The notes below the pieces were generated by a model. That model was not told the DNA's origin and did not search any database. It saw only the letters and a program-made list of their open reading frames with translations. From Lachnospiraceae bacterium (GTDB lineage Bacteria > Bacillota > Clostridia > Lachnospirales > Lachnospiraceae): DNA of 64,000 nucleotides. The position numbers and the translations under genes were made by a program. The DNA is taken from positions 26-64,025 of the forward strand of contig NBBL01000008.1 in NCBI GenBank assembly GCA_002892395.1. Reading direction: 5' to 3'. Shown here in pieces: positions 1 to 8,002 of the stretch; position 1 is the first letter of the stretch, and every line of letters starts with the position of its first letter.

Positions 1-168
1 CAATAGCGGATGTTCTTGACATACCAGTTTGTATTTGTTACGTATTAAGTAAATGATCAGGTTCAACATTGATTCATATTTGCCTGATCTATCACTATTT
101 AAATATCATAGAAGATCTATTTACAGAAAAGTATTCACACTCTCCTTCTGTAAGATTTTTGGGAATTT

Positions 169-218
169 GCAGGGTAACCTGCCCGGAACTCTCTGCAGCC
201 GCTCAGCAGCTTCCGGGC
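169..218 (-). terminator. Stem-loops just after ggt
   Basis: Two inverted repeats lie right after the ggt stop: GCCCGGAA at 181-188 pairs with TTCCGGGC at 211-218, and GCAGG/CCTGC pair at 169-182. Neither is followed by a U-run on the minus strand, so this is a possible transcript end rather than a textbook intrinsic terminator. I see no gene in bases 1-227. Confidence 0.35.
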
Positions 219-227
219 ACGGGAGTG

Positions 228-1844
228 TTAAATCGCCGCCGCCATGCCGTCGGTCCGCGGTTCACTGGCTCCGCAGAGCGTTCCCGTTTCATCTCTCCAT
301 ATGATCTGCCCCCGCCCCATGTTCAGGCTATTCTCAGCACAGTGAATCCTATGCCCCCGTTTCAAAAGCGCGGATCGAATTTCTTCGCTGTACCCCTTCT
401 CCATCTCCATGTTCTTCTCTCCTGTCCACATCCAGCGAGGGGCATCCAGTGCTTCCTGCGGATTCAGTCCGAAGTTCAGGATATTGGTGAGCACCTGAAC
501 GTGACCCTGAGGCTGCATGAATCCTCCCATCACGCCGAAGGGACCGATTGCTCTGTTTCCCTTTGTCAGGAACCCCGGAATAATGGTATGATACGGTTTT
601 TTTCCGGCTGCCACACAATTCTCCAGCTTCTCATCCATGGTGAAATTATACCCGCGGTTATGAAAAATAATCCCTGTTCCGGGCAGTGTGACCCCGGAGC
701 CGAAGCGCTCGTAGCAGGATTGAATCCAGCTCACCATATTTCCTTCTCCATCTGCCGCATTCAGGTAGACGGTATTGCCGCAGTACGGGTTTCCCGGTTC
801 CGGGTACAGCGCTTCCTCCCCTATGAGGGATCTCCGCTCATCGGCATAAGCATCCGAAAGCAAAACCGAAAGCTCTGCCTTCATTGCGGCGGGATCCGTA
901 ATGAAGCGCCTTCCGTCTGTGAAAGCCAGCTTCAGCGCTTCCATGATGCGGTGGATTACGCCGGGATCCTCCCTTCCTCCGCTGAGGTCCATCTCTTTTA
1001 AGAGATTCAGCGTCATCAAGACCACCAGACCGTGTCCGTTCGGAGGCAGCTCCCAGACATCGTAACCCCGGTAACGGACGGAAATCGGTTCCACCCACTC
1101 CGCGCGAAATGCCACCAGATCATCTTTCCCGAGAAATCCGCCGCTGTTCTCCGAAAAACGGGCAATCCGATCGGCAATCCTGCCCCGATAAAAGGACTCC
1201 CCTTCCGTCTCTGCAATTTCTTCCAGGGTATCTGCCATCTCCGGAAAACGAATCAGCTCTCCCGGCTCCGGAAGTTTTCCATTCGGAAGCAAATACTTCT
1301 TAAGCTCTTCATAAAATCGCTGTTCACAGTTTTTTCTGTGTACCGGATAAATACTCTCCCAAAGCCTGGTGATGACGGGGGATGCCGGAAAGCCCCATCT
1401 TGCGTACTGAATGGCAGGTCGGAGAATGTCTCCCATGGAAAGCGTTCCGAATCTCCGGTTCATTTCTGCCCAGCCGGAAATCATGCCGGGAACGGTCACG
1501 GCTCCCCACCCATAGCGCGGCATCGATTGAAATCCCTGTTTTATCAGTGCGTTCCGCGTAAGCGCCTGAGGAGCCGGGCCTGACGCATTCAGTCCGTAGA
1601 GCTTTCCTCCGGACCAAAGGATGCCAAAGGCATCTCCTCCCAGTGTGTTCGACATCGGTTCCACAACGGTCAGGCAGGCTGCCGCCGCCAAAGCTGCATC
1701 AAATGCATTGCCGCCCCTTCTCAGCATATCAATTCCCGCCTGTGCTGCCAGCGGTTGCGACGCACAGACCATTCCGTTTCTTCCGTAAACCAGACTGCGG
1801 GAAGAAGGATAGCGATAACTGGCCGCATCAAATGGTTTTGTCAT
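228..1844 (-). CDS. ggt: Gamma-glutamyltransferase family protein
   Basis: A 538-residue gamma-glutamyltransferase-type N-terminal nucleophile hydrolase. In this family an autoproteolytic cut frees a Thr nucleophile that transfers or hydrolyses gamma-glutamyl groups. The predicted nucleophile is Thr358 in CGNTVYLNAADGEGN, in the position of the usual TTH motif; the N-terminal GGNAFDAALAAAACLTVVEP segment and the C-terminal GPFGVMGGFMQPQGHVQ segment are also family typical. There is no signal peptide, so the enzyme should be cytoplasmic, unlike the periplasmic enterobacterial form. The ATG follows AGGAGGAA at good spacing. It stands alone downstream of the nifJ terminator. The substrate is not readable from sequence; some relatives act on acylases or cephalosporins rather than glutathione. 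Confidence 0.9.
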   Translation of the reverse strand: MTKPFDAASYRYPSSRSLVYGRNGMVCASQPLAAQAGIDMLRRGGNAFDAALAAAACLTVVEPMSNTLGGDAFGILWSGGKLYGLNASGPAPQALTRNALIKQGFQSMPRYGWGAVTVPGMISGWAEMNRRFGTLSMGDILRPAIQYARWGFPASPVITRLWESIYPVHRKNCEQRFYEELKKYLLPNGKLPEPGELIRFPEMADTLEEIAETEGESFYRGRIADRIARFSENSGGFLGKDDLVAFRAEWVEPISVRYRGYDVWELPPNGHGLVVLMTLNLLKEMDLSGGREDPGVIHRIMEALKLAFTDGRRFITDPAAMKAELSVLLSDAYADERRSLIGEEALYPEPGNPYCGNTVYLNAADGEGNMVSWIQSCYERFGSGVTLPGTGIIFHNRGYNFTMDEKLENCVAAGKKPYHTIIPGFLTKGNRAIGPFGVMGGFMQPQGHVQVLTNILNFGLNPQEALDAPRWMWTGEKNMEMEKGYSEEIRSALLKRGHRIHCAENSLNMGRGQIIWRDETGTLCGASEPRTDGMAAAI

Positions 1845-1879
1845 AAAAAGTTCCTCCTGGTTTTCATGTTCCCGTATCT

Positions 1880-1903
1880 TGGCACTCCCCTTGCCGAAAG
1901 GCA
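1880..1903 (-). promoter_or_regulatory. Hairpin in the ggt leader
   Basis: A hairpin (CCCCTGCC...GGCAAGGGG read on the minus strand) sits about 40 bases before the ggt start. The rest of the 1845-2046 interval shows nothing else that I can name, including no clear gene. Confidence 0.3.
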
Positions 1904-2046
1904 GGGGATTCGAATGGCATGGCTTGGCTTGTGGTGGATCTCTTTCAAGATGTGCTGTTCATTGCTATGGATACGCTGAGCAGAACCTATGTGTTTTGAT
2001 TTTGAAGCTGATGAGATAGCGGCAGCCTTATTTCAAAATTCATGGT

Positions 2047-2083
2047 AACAAAAACCGCTCAGATCATAAGACCCGAGCGGTTT
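2047..2083 (-). terminator. Intrinsic terminator of nifJ
   Basis: On the minus strand the stem AAACCGCTC (2083-2075) pairs with GAGCGGTTT (2060-2052) around a 14-base loop and is followed by a T-rich run at 2054-2047. It lies about 75 bases after the nifJ stop. Confidence 0.85.
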
Positions 2084-2156
2084 CTCGATCAAGGAGCCGT
2101 TTTCCTCCTCTTTGGTCTGTTATGCTGCAAAACCCATTCTCTTTCCCAGCGAAGAA

Positions 2157-5100
2157 TTACTCCGCCTCTTTTTGACTGTTGTCATAGAGATCCACCAGTT
2201 TTTTCAGGTAAGCGTAACGCTCCATTGCCTCCTGCTCGTTCTGTGCGAACAGTCTTTCTGCTCTCTCCGGATTTTTCAGCATCAGGGAGTTGTAGCGAAC
2301 CTCTCCCATCAGGAAGTTGCGGTATTCGCCTTCCTTCGGCGCCCTGGAATCAAGAGAGAACTTCTTCTCTGCAGCCGGATTGAAGCGGAAATTGTTCCAG
2401 TAACCGGATTCAACCGAAAGCTTCTGCTCGGTGATTGCCTTACCCATGCCCTTCTTGATTCCGTGGTTGATACAGGGAGCATAGGCGAGAATCAGGGACG
2501 GGCCCGGATAAGCCTCTGCCTCGGCAATGGCCTTGACCGCCTGATTCATATCTGCACCCATGTTGATCTGTGCAACATAGACGTATCCATAGGTCATTGC
2601 GATGCCTGCCAGATCCTTCTTGCCCACATCCTTTCCGCCGGCAGCAAACTGCGCCACCGCTCCGAGCTTGGTGGACTTGGAAGACTGTCCGCCGGTATTG
2701 GAGTAGACCTCCGTGTCAAATACCATGATGTTGATATCCTTGCCGGAGGCAAGCACGTGATCCACACCGCCGAAGCCAATGTCGTATGCCCAACCGTCTC
2801 CGCCGAATACCCACTGACTCTTCTTGTTCAGGAAGGCCTTGTCCTGCAGAATCGCCTTTGCTTCTTCGCTGCCTTCCGCTTCCAGCGCTTGCACCAGCTT
2901 CTCGGACGCGACACCGTTCAGCGCCCCCACAGAGAAGGTTTCAATCCATTCCTTTGCCGCATCCTGCAGTGACGCATCCGCAGTGGATGCTGCCAGTGTC
3001 TCCACCTTCTCCTTCAGGCCGTCGCGAATCGCCCGGTTTGCCAGCAGCATGCCGTATCCAAATTCCGCGTTGTCCTCAAACAAAGAGTTGTTCCAGGCAG
3101 GTCCCTGTCCCTTTTCATTGGTGGTATACGGCGTAGACGGCGAGCTGTTGCCCCAGATTGAAGAGCATCCGGTGGCATTGGCAATGTACATTCTGTCGCC
3201 GAAGAGCTGTGTGACCAGCTTCGCATAGGGGGTCTCGCCGCAGCCTGCGCAGGCTCCGGAGAACTCCAGATACGGCATCTTGAACTGAGAGCCCTTGACC
3301 GTGAGCGGCTTGAACTTCTCAATGACCTCCGGCTTCTCCGGAAGCTTAACCGCATAATCGAAGTACTTCTGTCTGTCGTAGTTGTCTGCCAGCTTCTCCA
3401 TGACCAGCGTCTGGTTCTTGATGTTGCCCGGGCAGACATTTGCACAGCTTCCGCAGCCCGTGCAGTCGAGAACAGAAACATTGATTGCATACTTATAACC
3501 CGGCATTCCCCGGAGATCAACCATCGGTGCACCCTCCGGCGCATTGGCAGCTTCCTCCTCTGTCATTGCCACCGGGCGGATTGCCGCGTGGGGGCAGACA
3601 TAGGAGCACTGGGTACACTGAATGCAGGTACTGGAATTCCATACCGGAACATTGACTGCGATTCCGCGCTTTTCAAAAGCAGAGGTTCCGCTGGGCGTCG
3701 TTCCGTCTGCGTAATCCATAAAAGCAGATACCGGGAGATTGTTGCCTTCCTGTGCGTTCACTGCTGCTTGAACGGTATTGACAAATTTCAGAACCTCCTC
3801 ACGTCCTTCCGTGGCGTGTGTGAGATCCAGTCCCTCGTCCTTCGCGTCATTCCAGCTCTCAGGTACGGTCACCTTATGTGCGCTGTCGGCACCGGCATCG
3901 ATTGCATTCCAGTTCTTCTGCACGACCTCCTCGCCCTTCCGGCCGTAGGTCTTCTTTGCCGCCTCCTTCATGAGCGCAATCGCCTTTTCCTCCGGAATAA
4001 TGCCCGTGAGCTTGAAGAAAGCGGATTGAAGGATGGTATTGATTCTGGTGGGTCCCATTCCGGTCTCAATTCCGATCTTGACACCGTCAATCGTGTAAAA
4101 GTTGATCTTGTGGTCATAGATAAACTTTTTGACCTGTCCCGGAAGGTGCTCCTCCAGCTCCGCATCGCTCCATGCGCAGTTCAAAAGGAAGGTACCTCCG
4201 TCCACCAGCTCCTGCACCATATTGTACTTGCGGATATAAGCCGGATTATGACATGCCACAAAATTCGCCTTGCGAATCAGGTAGGTGGACTTAATCGGCG
4301 TGTGACCGAAGCGAAGGTGCGAAATCGTAACGCCGCCGGACTTCTTGGAGTCATAGTCGAAGTAAGCCTGGGCATACATATCCGTGTTGTCGCCGATAAT
4401 TTTGATGGAGTTCTTATTCGCACCGACGGTTCCGTCTGCTCCCAGTCCCCAGAACTTACAGTTGGTCGTGCCTGCCGGCGTCGTAATCAATGTGGGGCCG
4501 ACTTCCAGAGAGAGATTGGTCACATCGTCTACGATTCCGATGGTGAACCGCTTTTTCTCCGTGTTCTCAAATACGGCGGCGATGTCGCGGGGAGTCGTAT
4601 CCTTGGAGCCGAGTCCGTAGCGACCGCTGAAAACCGGAACATCACTGAACGCAGAATCCTTGAGTGCCGCAACAACATCCAGATAGAGCGGCTCTCCCAT
4701 GGATCCCGCCTCCTTGGTTCTGTCCAACACTTCAATTCGCTTGACCGTCTTGGGAAGCGCGGCGATCAGAGCCTTCGCGTTAAACGGGCGATAGAGACGA
4801 ACCTTAACCAGTCCCACCTTCTTCCCCTGACCGATCAGATAGTCAATGGTCTCCGAAATGGTCTCATTGACCGATCCCATTGCAATGATGACCACCTCTG
4901 CGTCCTCTGCGCCGTAGTAATTGAAAAGCTTGTAATCGGTTCCCAGCTTCTGGTTGACCTTGTCCATATATCCCTGGACAATATCCGGGAGTGCATCGTA
5001 GTAGCGGTTTCTGGACTCGTTGATCTGGAAGAACACGTCCGGGTTCTGTGCCTGTCCCTTCTCCACTGCGTGGTTCGGATTCAGCGCACTGTTCCGGAAG

Positions 5101-5705
5101 GAAGCAATGGCATCCATGTCCGCCAGTTCCTTAAGATCCGCATAATCCCAGATCTGAATCTTCTGAATTTCATGGGAGGTGCGGAAGCCGTCAAAGAAAT
5201 TGATGAACGGAATTCTGCCCTTGATGGCCGAGAGATGAGCCACTGCCGTGAGGTCCATGACCTCCTGTACCGACGATTCGCAAAGCATTGCACATCCGGT
5301 CTGTCGACATGCGTAGACGTCGGAGTGATCCCCGAAAATACTCAGTGCATGAGTCGCCACCGCCCGCGCGGAGACATTGAACACGCCCGGGAGCATCTCT
5401 CCGGCCACCTTGTAGAGATTCGGGATCATGAGCAGCAAGCCCTGGGAAGCAGTGTATGTCGTGGTCAGCGCACCGGCGACCAGCGAGCCGTGCACCGCGC
5501 CTGCAGCGCCCGCCTCAGACTGCATCTCCGTAATCTGAACGGTGCGTCCGAAAATATTTTTTAATCCCTGTGTCGCCCACTCATCGGTGTGCTCCGCCAT
5601 CGGTGAAGACGGAGTGATCGGATAGATCGCCGCCACATCGGTGAACGCATACGAGGTATGCGCCGCCGCCTGGTTTCCATCCATCGTTTTCCATTTTCTT
5701 GCCAT
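2157..5705 (-). CDS. nifJ: Pyruvate:ferredoxin (flavodoxin) oxidoreductase
   Basis: Homodimeric-type pyruvate:ferredoxin oxidoreductase, about 1182 residues, the normal length. It oxidises pyruvate plus CoA to acetyl-CoA and CO2 and passes electrons to ferredoxin or flavodoxin. Visible in order: the N-terminal YPITPSSPMAEHTDEWA pyruvate/TPP segment, two 4Fe-4S motifs (CIQCTQCSYVCP and CTGCGSCANVCP), the proximal cluster CAGCGETPY, and the TPP site GDGWAYDIGFGG followed by TEVYSNTGGQ. The reading frame opens 14 codons earlier, but ATG at 5705 is preferred because AGGAGGT precedes it and MARKWKTMDGNQAAAH is the conserved N-terminus. It is monocistronic with its own promoter and terminator. The flavodoxin at 46828-47250 could be an alternative acceptor (inference). 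Confidence 0.97.
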   Translation of the reverse strand: MARKWKTMDGNQAAAHTSYAFTDVAAIYPITPSSPMAEHTDEWATQGLKNIFGRTVQITEMQSEAGAAGAVHGSLVAGALTTTYTASQGLLLMIPNLYKVAGEMLPGVFNVSARAVATHALSIFGDHSDVYACRQTGCAMLCESSVQEVMDLTAVAHLSAIKGRIPFINFFDGFRTSHEIQKIQIWDYADLKELADMDAIASFRNSALNPNHAVEKGQAQNPDVFFQINESRNRYYDALPDIVQGYMDKVNQKLGTDYKLFNYYGAEDAEVVIIAMGSVNETISETIDYLIGQGKKVGLVKVRLYRPFNAKALIAALPKTVKRIEVLDRTKEAGSMGEPLYLDVVAALKDSAFSDVPVFSGRYGLGSKDTTPRDIAAVFENTEKKRFTIGIVDDVTNLSLEVGPTLITTPAGTTNCKFWGLGADGTVGANKNSIKIIGDNTDMYAQAYFDYDSKKSGGVTISHLRFGHTPIKSTYLIRKANFVACHNPAYIRKYNMVQELVDGGTFLLNCAWSDAELEEHLPGQVKKFIYDHKINFYTIDGVKIGIETGMGPTRINTILQSAFFKLTGIIPEEKAIALMKEAAKKTYGRKGEEVVQKNWNAIDAGADSAHKVTVPESWNDAKDEGLDLTHATEGREEVLKFVNTVQAAVNAQEGNNLPVSAFMDYADGTTPSGTSAFEKRGIAVNVPVWNSSTCIQCTQCSYVCPHAAIRPVAMTEEEAANAPEGAPMVDLRGMPGYKYAINVSVLDCTGCGSCANVCPGNIKNQTLVMEKLADNYDRQKYFDYAVKLPEKPEVIEKFKPLTVKGSQFKMPYLEFSGACAGCGETPYAKLVTQLFGDRMYIANATGCSSIWGNSSPSTPYTTNEKGQGPAWNNSLFEDNAEFGYGMLLANRAIRDGLKEKVETLAASTADASLQDAAKEWIETFSVGALNGVASEKLVQALEAEGSEEAKAILQDKAFLNKKSQWVFGGDGWAYDIGFGGVDHVLASGKDINIMVFDTEVYSNTGGQSSKSTKLGAVAQFAAGGKDVGKKDLAGIAMTYGYVYVAQINMGADMNQAVKAIAEAEAYPGPSLILAYAPCINHGIKKGMGKAITEQKLSVESGYWNNFRFNPAAEKKFSLDSRAPKEGEYRNFLMGEVRYNSLMLKNPERAERLFAQNEQEAMERYAYLKKLVDLYDNSQKEAE

Positions 5706-5779
5706 ATCTGCATCTACCTCCTGAAAGTAAAAGACGAAAAACGCCAATATATAACTCTGCTATCACCATATCTGCAAAT

Positions 5780-5807
5780 ATTATAACAGCAGAAGTTCCA
5801 AAATCAA
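5780..5807 (-). promoter_or_regulatory. nifJ promoter
   Basis: On the minus strand TTGATT (5807-5802), 16-base spacer, TATAAT (5785-5780), with a TGT before the -10 that would make it an extended -10. It lies about 75 bases before the chosen nifJ start. Confidence 0.7.
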
Positions 5808-5827
5808 ACGTCCGGGAGGTGGTTTTA

Positions 5828-5845
5828 TGTATCTTATTTGATACA
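5828..5845. promoter_or_regulatory. 18-bp palindrome upstream of nifJ promoter
   Basis: TGTATC-N6-GATACA, perfect 6-bp arms, about 20 bases upstream of the nifJ -35. Position and symmetry fit an activator or repressor site; the regulator is unknown. Confidence 0.4.
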
Positions 5846-5910
5846 AGCAGGATGATTCATCGACTTTTTGACATAAAACTGTAATCCTGTCCTTTCTTGC
5901 GCATCAGGTC

Positions 5911-7671
5911 TCAGTTCTCCGGGAAGGGCTGGACGATCTCTCCCGGCCCCTGGGCTGCAGATGAGACCTCCTGCGTCCGCTTCTCAATGGTCCCCGACGG
6001 GCCTTGCCCCGGTCCGGGAGCCGGACTCTCTGCAGTGGTGGTCTTTGTGCTTTCTCGTTCTTGACTTTCCGGCTTTGTGACCCCCGGTCCCGCCGGTGAA
6101 ACCACACCCGCCTCCGTTGCAGCAGAGCTTGCCTGCTCCGGAAGCGTCTCCGTGTTCTCCGTGATCAGCAGAGAATCCGGATCCGGATTTGCCGTCACCG
6201 TTCCGCTGGTATTTCTCGCAATCTTCTTGGAATGCCCCTTGTAGATGCTGTTATGGAAAAAGCTGTCCGAGACGACCTTTCCGTCCTTCTTTGTCACAAG
6301 ATTCGTCACCCACTTGCTTCCCATGGTGCCGCCGGAAATCTGCTTCTCCTCCCCCGGCTGCATCGTGGTGTCCTCGATGTATTCAATCCCGCCATTGTCG
6401 TATTCCCCGGTTTTCACCGAATGGAGGGAAACCGTGGTTCCGTCCTCCAGCACGGGAAGACCCACGAGAGAAATCGTCACAATGCGGTTGTAGAATGTGG
6501 CACGAAGGGCAAGGGAAGAAGCCGTCGTATTGACAAAACGCATATCCGGACCGTCGTATCCGTCATAGCTCACCGTCGCATCCTCCCCCGGTGTGACGTA
6601 AGAAGGCTCGAAGGTATGGGAATGGCGCTCGGTCGGCATCAGCCCCGCCCGTATCACTGCATTGTAGAGTGTCGAGGAAATCTGGCACACACCGCCGCCC
6701 GGTTCCAGGACCACCTTGCCGTTCTGATAGGCGCCTGCCGGCTTGTAGCCCCGCTCAAGCGTGCGGTTTCCCGTGGTGTGATTAAAAGAAAATTCTTCCC
6801 CCGGCTGCAGAATCTTCCCGTCAATTGCCTCACAGGCCAGCTTGATGTTATTGTTCCGATCCGGATTCTGGGTTGTCTCCGTTGTAAAGGTTCCGATCAC
6901 CTTGTACCGCTTCTTTGCCTCCTCGGCACTGATCTCCGGCTCAATGCGATCCGCCTTTATGCTGAGCGAAGCGCCATAGTTTTTTTCTCTCATTGCCGTC
7001 CGGATCGCCTCCTCAGCTGCAGCTTCGTCCACTGCCCGGCCCACCTGCGACTCCGTATACACAAAGCGCTGGTGCTCCTTGTCATAGGATGCAATCGCAC
7101 CGTTCTTGGCCGCGCGGTTCCACTGCTTTGCCATGGCGGCCGCTTCCGCTGCAATCTCGGTCTCAAGTCCTTCGGCATCCAGCGCATAGTGGTCCCGATC
7201 CACTGCCCCCGGCGCGTAAATCTTATCCAGGATTTTTTTGAGCTTAACCTGAAGCAGATTGGCGACGGCATAGGGCTCATCCTCCGCCAGGGCCTGCTCC
7301 AGCCTGGCCGTCATTCCCCAGGGATGCTGCTTTAAAACAGCCTCCTCCGCTTCCCTTCGGGACATGCCGGTGATGTCCACATCGTTGATCGTCACCGCAG
7401 TTTTCAGCTCGATCTCAGCCGCAGAGGACTCTGTTCCGGCAGGGTTCTGCAGGGAGCCCGGCTTCCCCGGAAGCAGCTTTTTCACCCCCAAAACCGTGAG
7501 AAGCAGCAAAAAGAAAGCAGCTGCCGCCGCCACCAGCAGCCGCTTTTTCTGCTCACGCTTCTCTTTTCTTTTTCTCCGGTAATAACCATTCCCCGGGTAT
7601 CCGCTTCTTTGGTTTTCCCTGTAATTGACCCGATTTCGCTCTCTCTTTCCTCTGTTCGTCTCGTTACGCAT
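5911..7671 (-). CDS. VanW family protein, membrane anchored
   Basis: A 586-residue protein with an Arg/Lys-rich N-terminus (about 1-43) and one membrane segment (RLLVAAAAAFFLLLLTVLGV, about 44-63), so the bulk should be outside the cell. The middle resembles the YoaR/peptidoglycan-binding-like domain that precedes VanW. The VanW domain proper is recognised from FSFNHTTGNRTLERGY, GGGVCQISSTLYNAV and RHSHTFEPSYVTPGEDATVSY. The tail (about 490-586) is rich in Ser/Thr/Pro/Glu and likely unstructured. VanW proteins occur beside some vancomycin-resistance genes, but the biochemical role is unknown, and this copy is not in a van cluster. The start has AGGAAGA in front. Confidence 0.85.
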   Translation of the reverse strand: MRNETNRGKRERNRVNYRENQRSGYPGNGYYRRKRKEKREQKKRLLVAAAAAFFLLLLTVLGVKKLLPGKPGSLQNPAGTESSAAEIELKTAVTINDVDITGMSRREAEEAVLKQHPWGMTARLEQALAEDEPYAVANLLQVKLKKILDKIYAPGAVDRDHYALDAEGLETEIAAEAAAMAKQWNRAAKNGAIASYDKEHQRFVYTESQVGRAVDEAAAEEAIRTAMREKNYGASLSIKADRIEPEISAEEAKKRYKVIGTFTTETTQNPDRNNNIKLACEAIDGKILQPGEEFSFNHTTGNRTLERGYKPAGAYQNGKVVLEPGGGVCQISSTLYNAVIRAGLMPTERHSHTFEPSYVTPGEDATVSYDGYDGPDMRFVNTTASSLALRATFYNRIVTISLVGLPVLEDGTTVSLHSVKTGEYDNGGIEYIEDTTMQPGEEKQISGGTMGSKWVTNLVTKKDGKVVSDSFFHNSIYKGHSKKIARNTSGTVTANPDPDSLLITENTETLPEQASSAATEAGVVSPAGPGVTKPESQERESTKTTTAESPAPGPGQGPSGTIEKRTQEVSSAAQGPGEIVQPFPEN

Positions 7672-7780
7672 GTTCTGTTCTTCCTAATCTTTCTGAAAAT
7701 GATGTGGCAGCGTCAACTCATCTTGCATGCAGCGGGATGGACACTGATTAACACCGGTTCACGGACTGGCACTGAATTGA

Positions 7781-7786
7781 AGTATA
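7781..7786 (-). promoter_or_regulatory. Likely -10 of the VanW gene
   Basis: Minus-strand TGT-TATACT, an extended -10 hexamer about 110 bases upstream of the gene. The -35 is poor. Apart from this and the terminator at 7906-7946, the 7672-8002 interval shows nothing that I can name. Confidence 0.45.
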
Positions 7787-7905
7787 ACATAAACAGAAGG
7801 AAATAAAAGACGCGATTGTGTTACAATCTTTACAAAACCGTTACTGCTCCCTTTCCGATTTCCGGCGACCCGAGAGACTGTTTTCCGTCTGCCGGATTTT
7901 CTGCG

Positions 7906-7946
7906 TCAAAAAAGGACTTCTTCGAAACGCAGAAGTCCTTTTTTGA
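7906..7946 (-). terminator. Terminator of the EF-G-like gene
   Basis: A 16-bp perfect stem (7906-7921 with 7931-7946) carrying AAAAAAGGACTTCT and its complement. The A/T-rich base makes it able to end transcription from either side. It lies about 57 bases after the EF-G-like stop. Confidence 0.85.
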
Positions 7947-8002
7947 TGTTCCTGTTGTCCGCTTTCCCTGCCCCTTAAGTTCCGTTTCCGGCAGGCTTTC
8001 CC

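Noticed and set aside
3588-5564. A 658-codon open frame on the plus strand
   Set aside because: It is the exact antisense of nifJ, lacks a ribosome site and has no recognisable protein features. Similar long plus-strand frames opposite polC and leuS, and minus-strand frames opposite the CARDB-like gene, were rejected for the same reason.
5911-7671. VanW gene as evidence of vancomycin resistance
   Set aside because: No vanH, vanA/B or vanX genes are near, and VanW-domain proteins are common in Clostridia without resistance.
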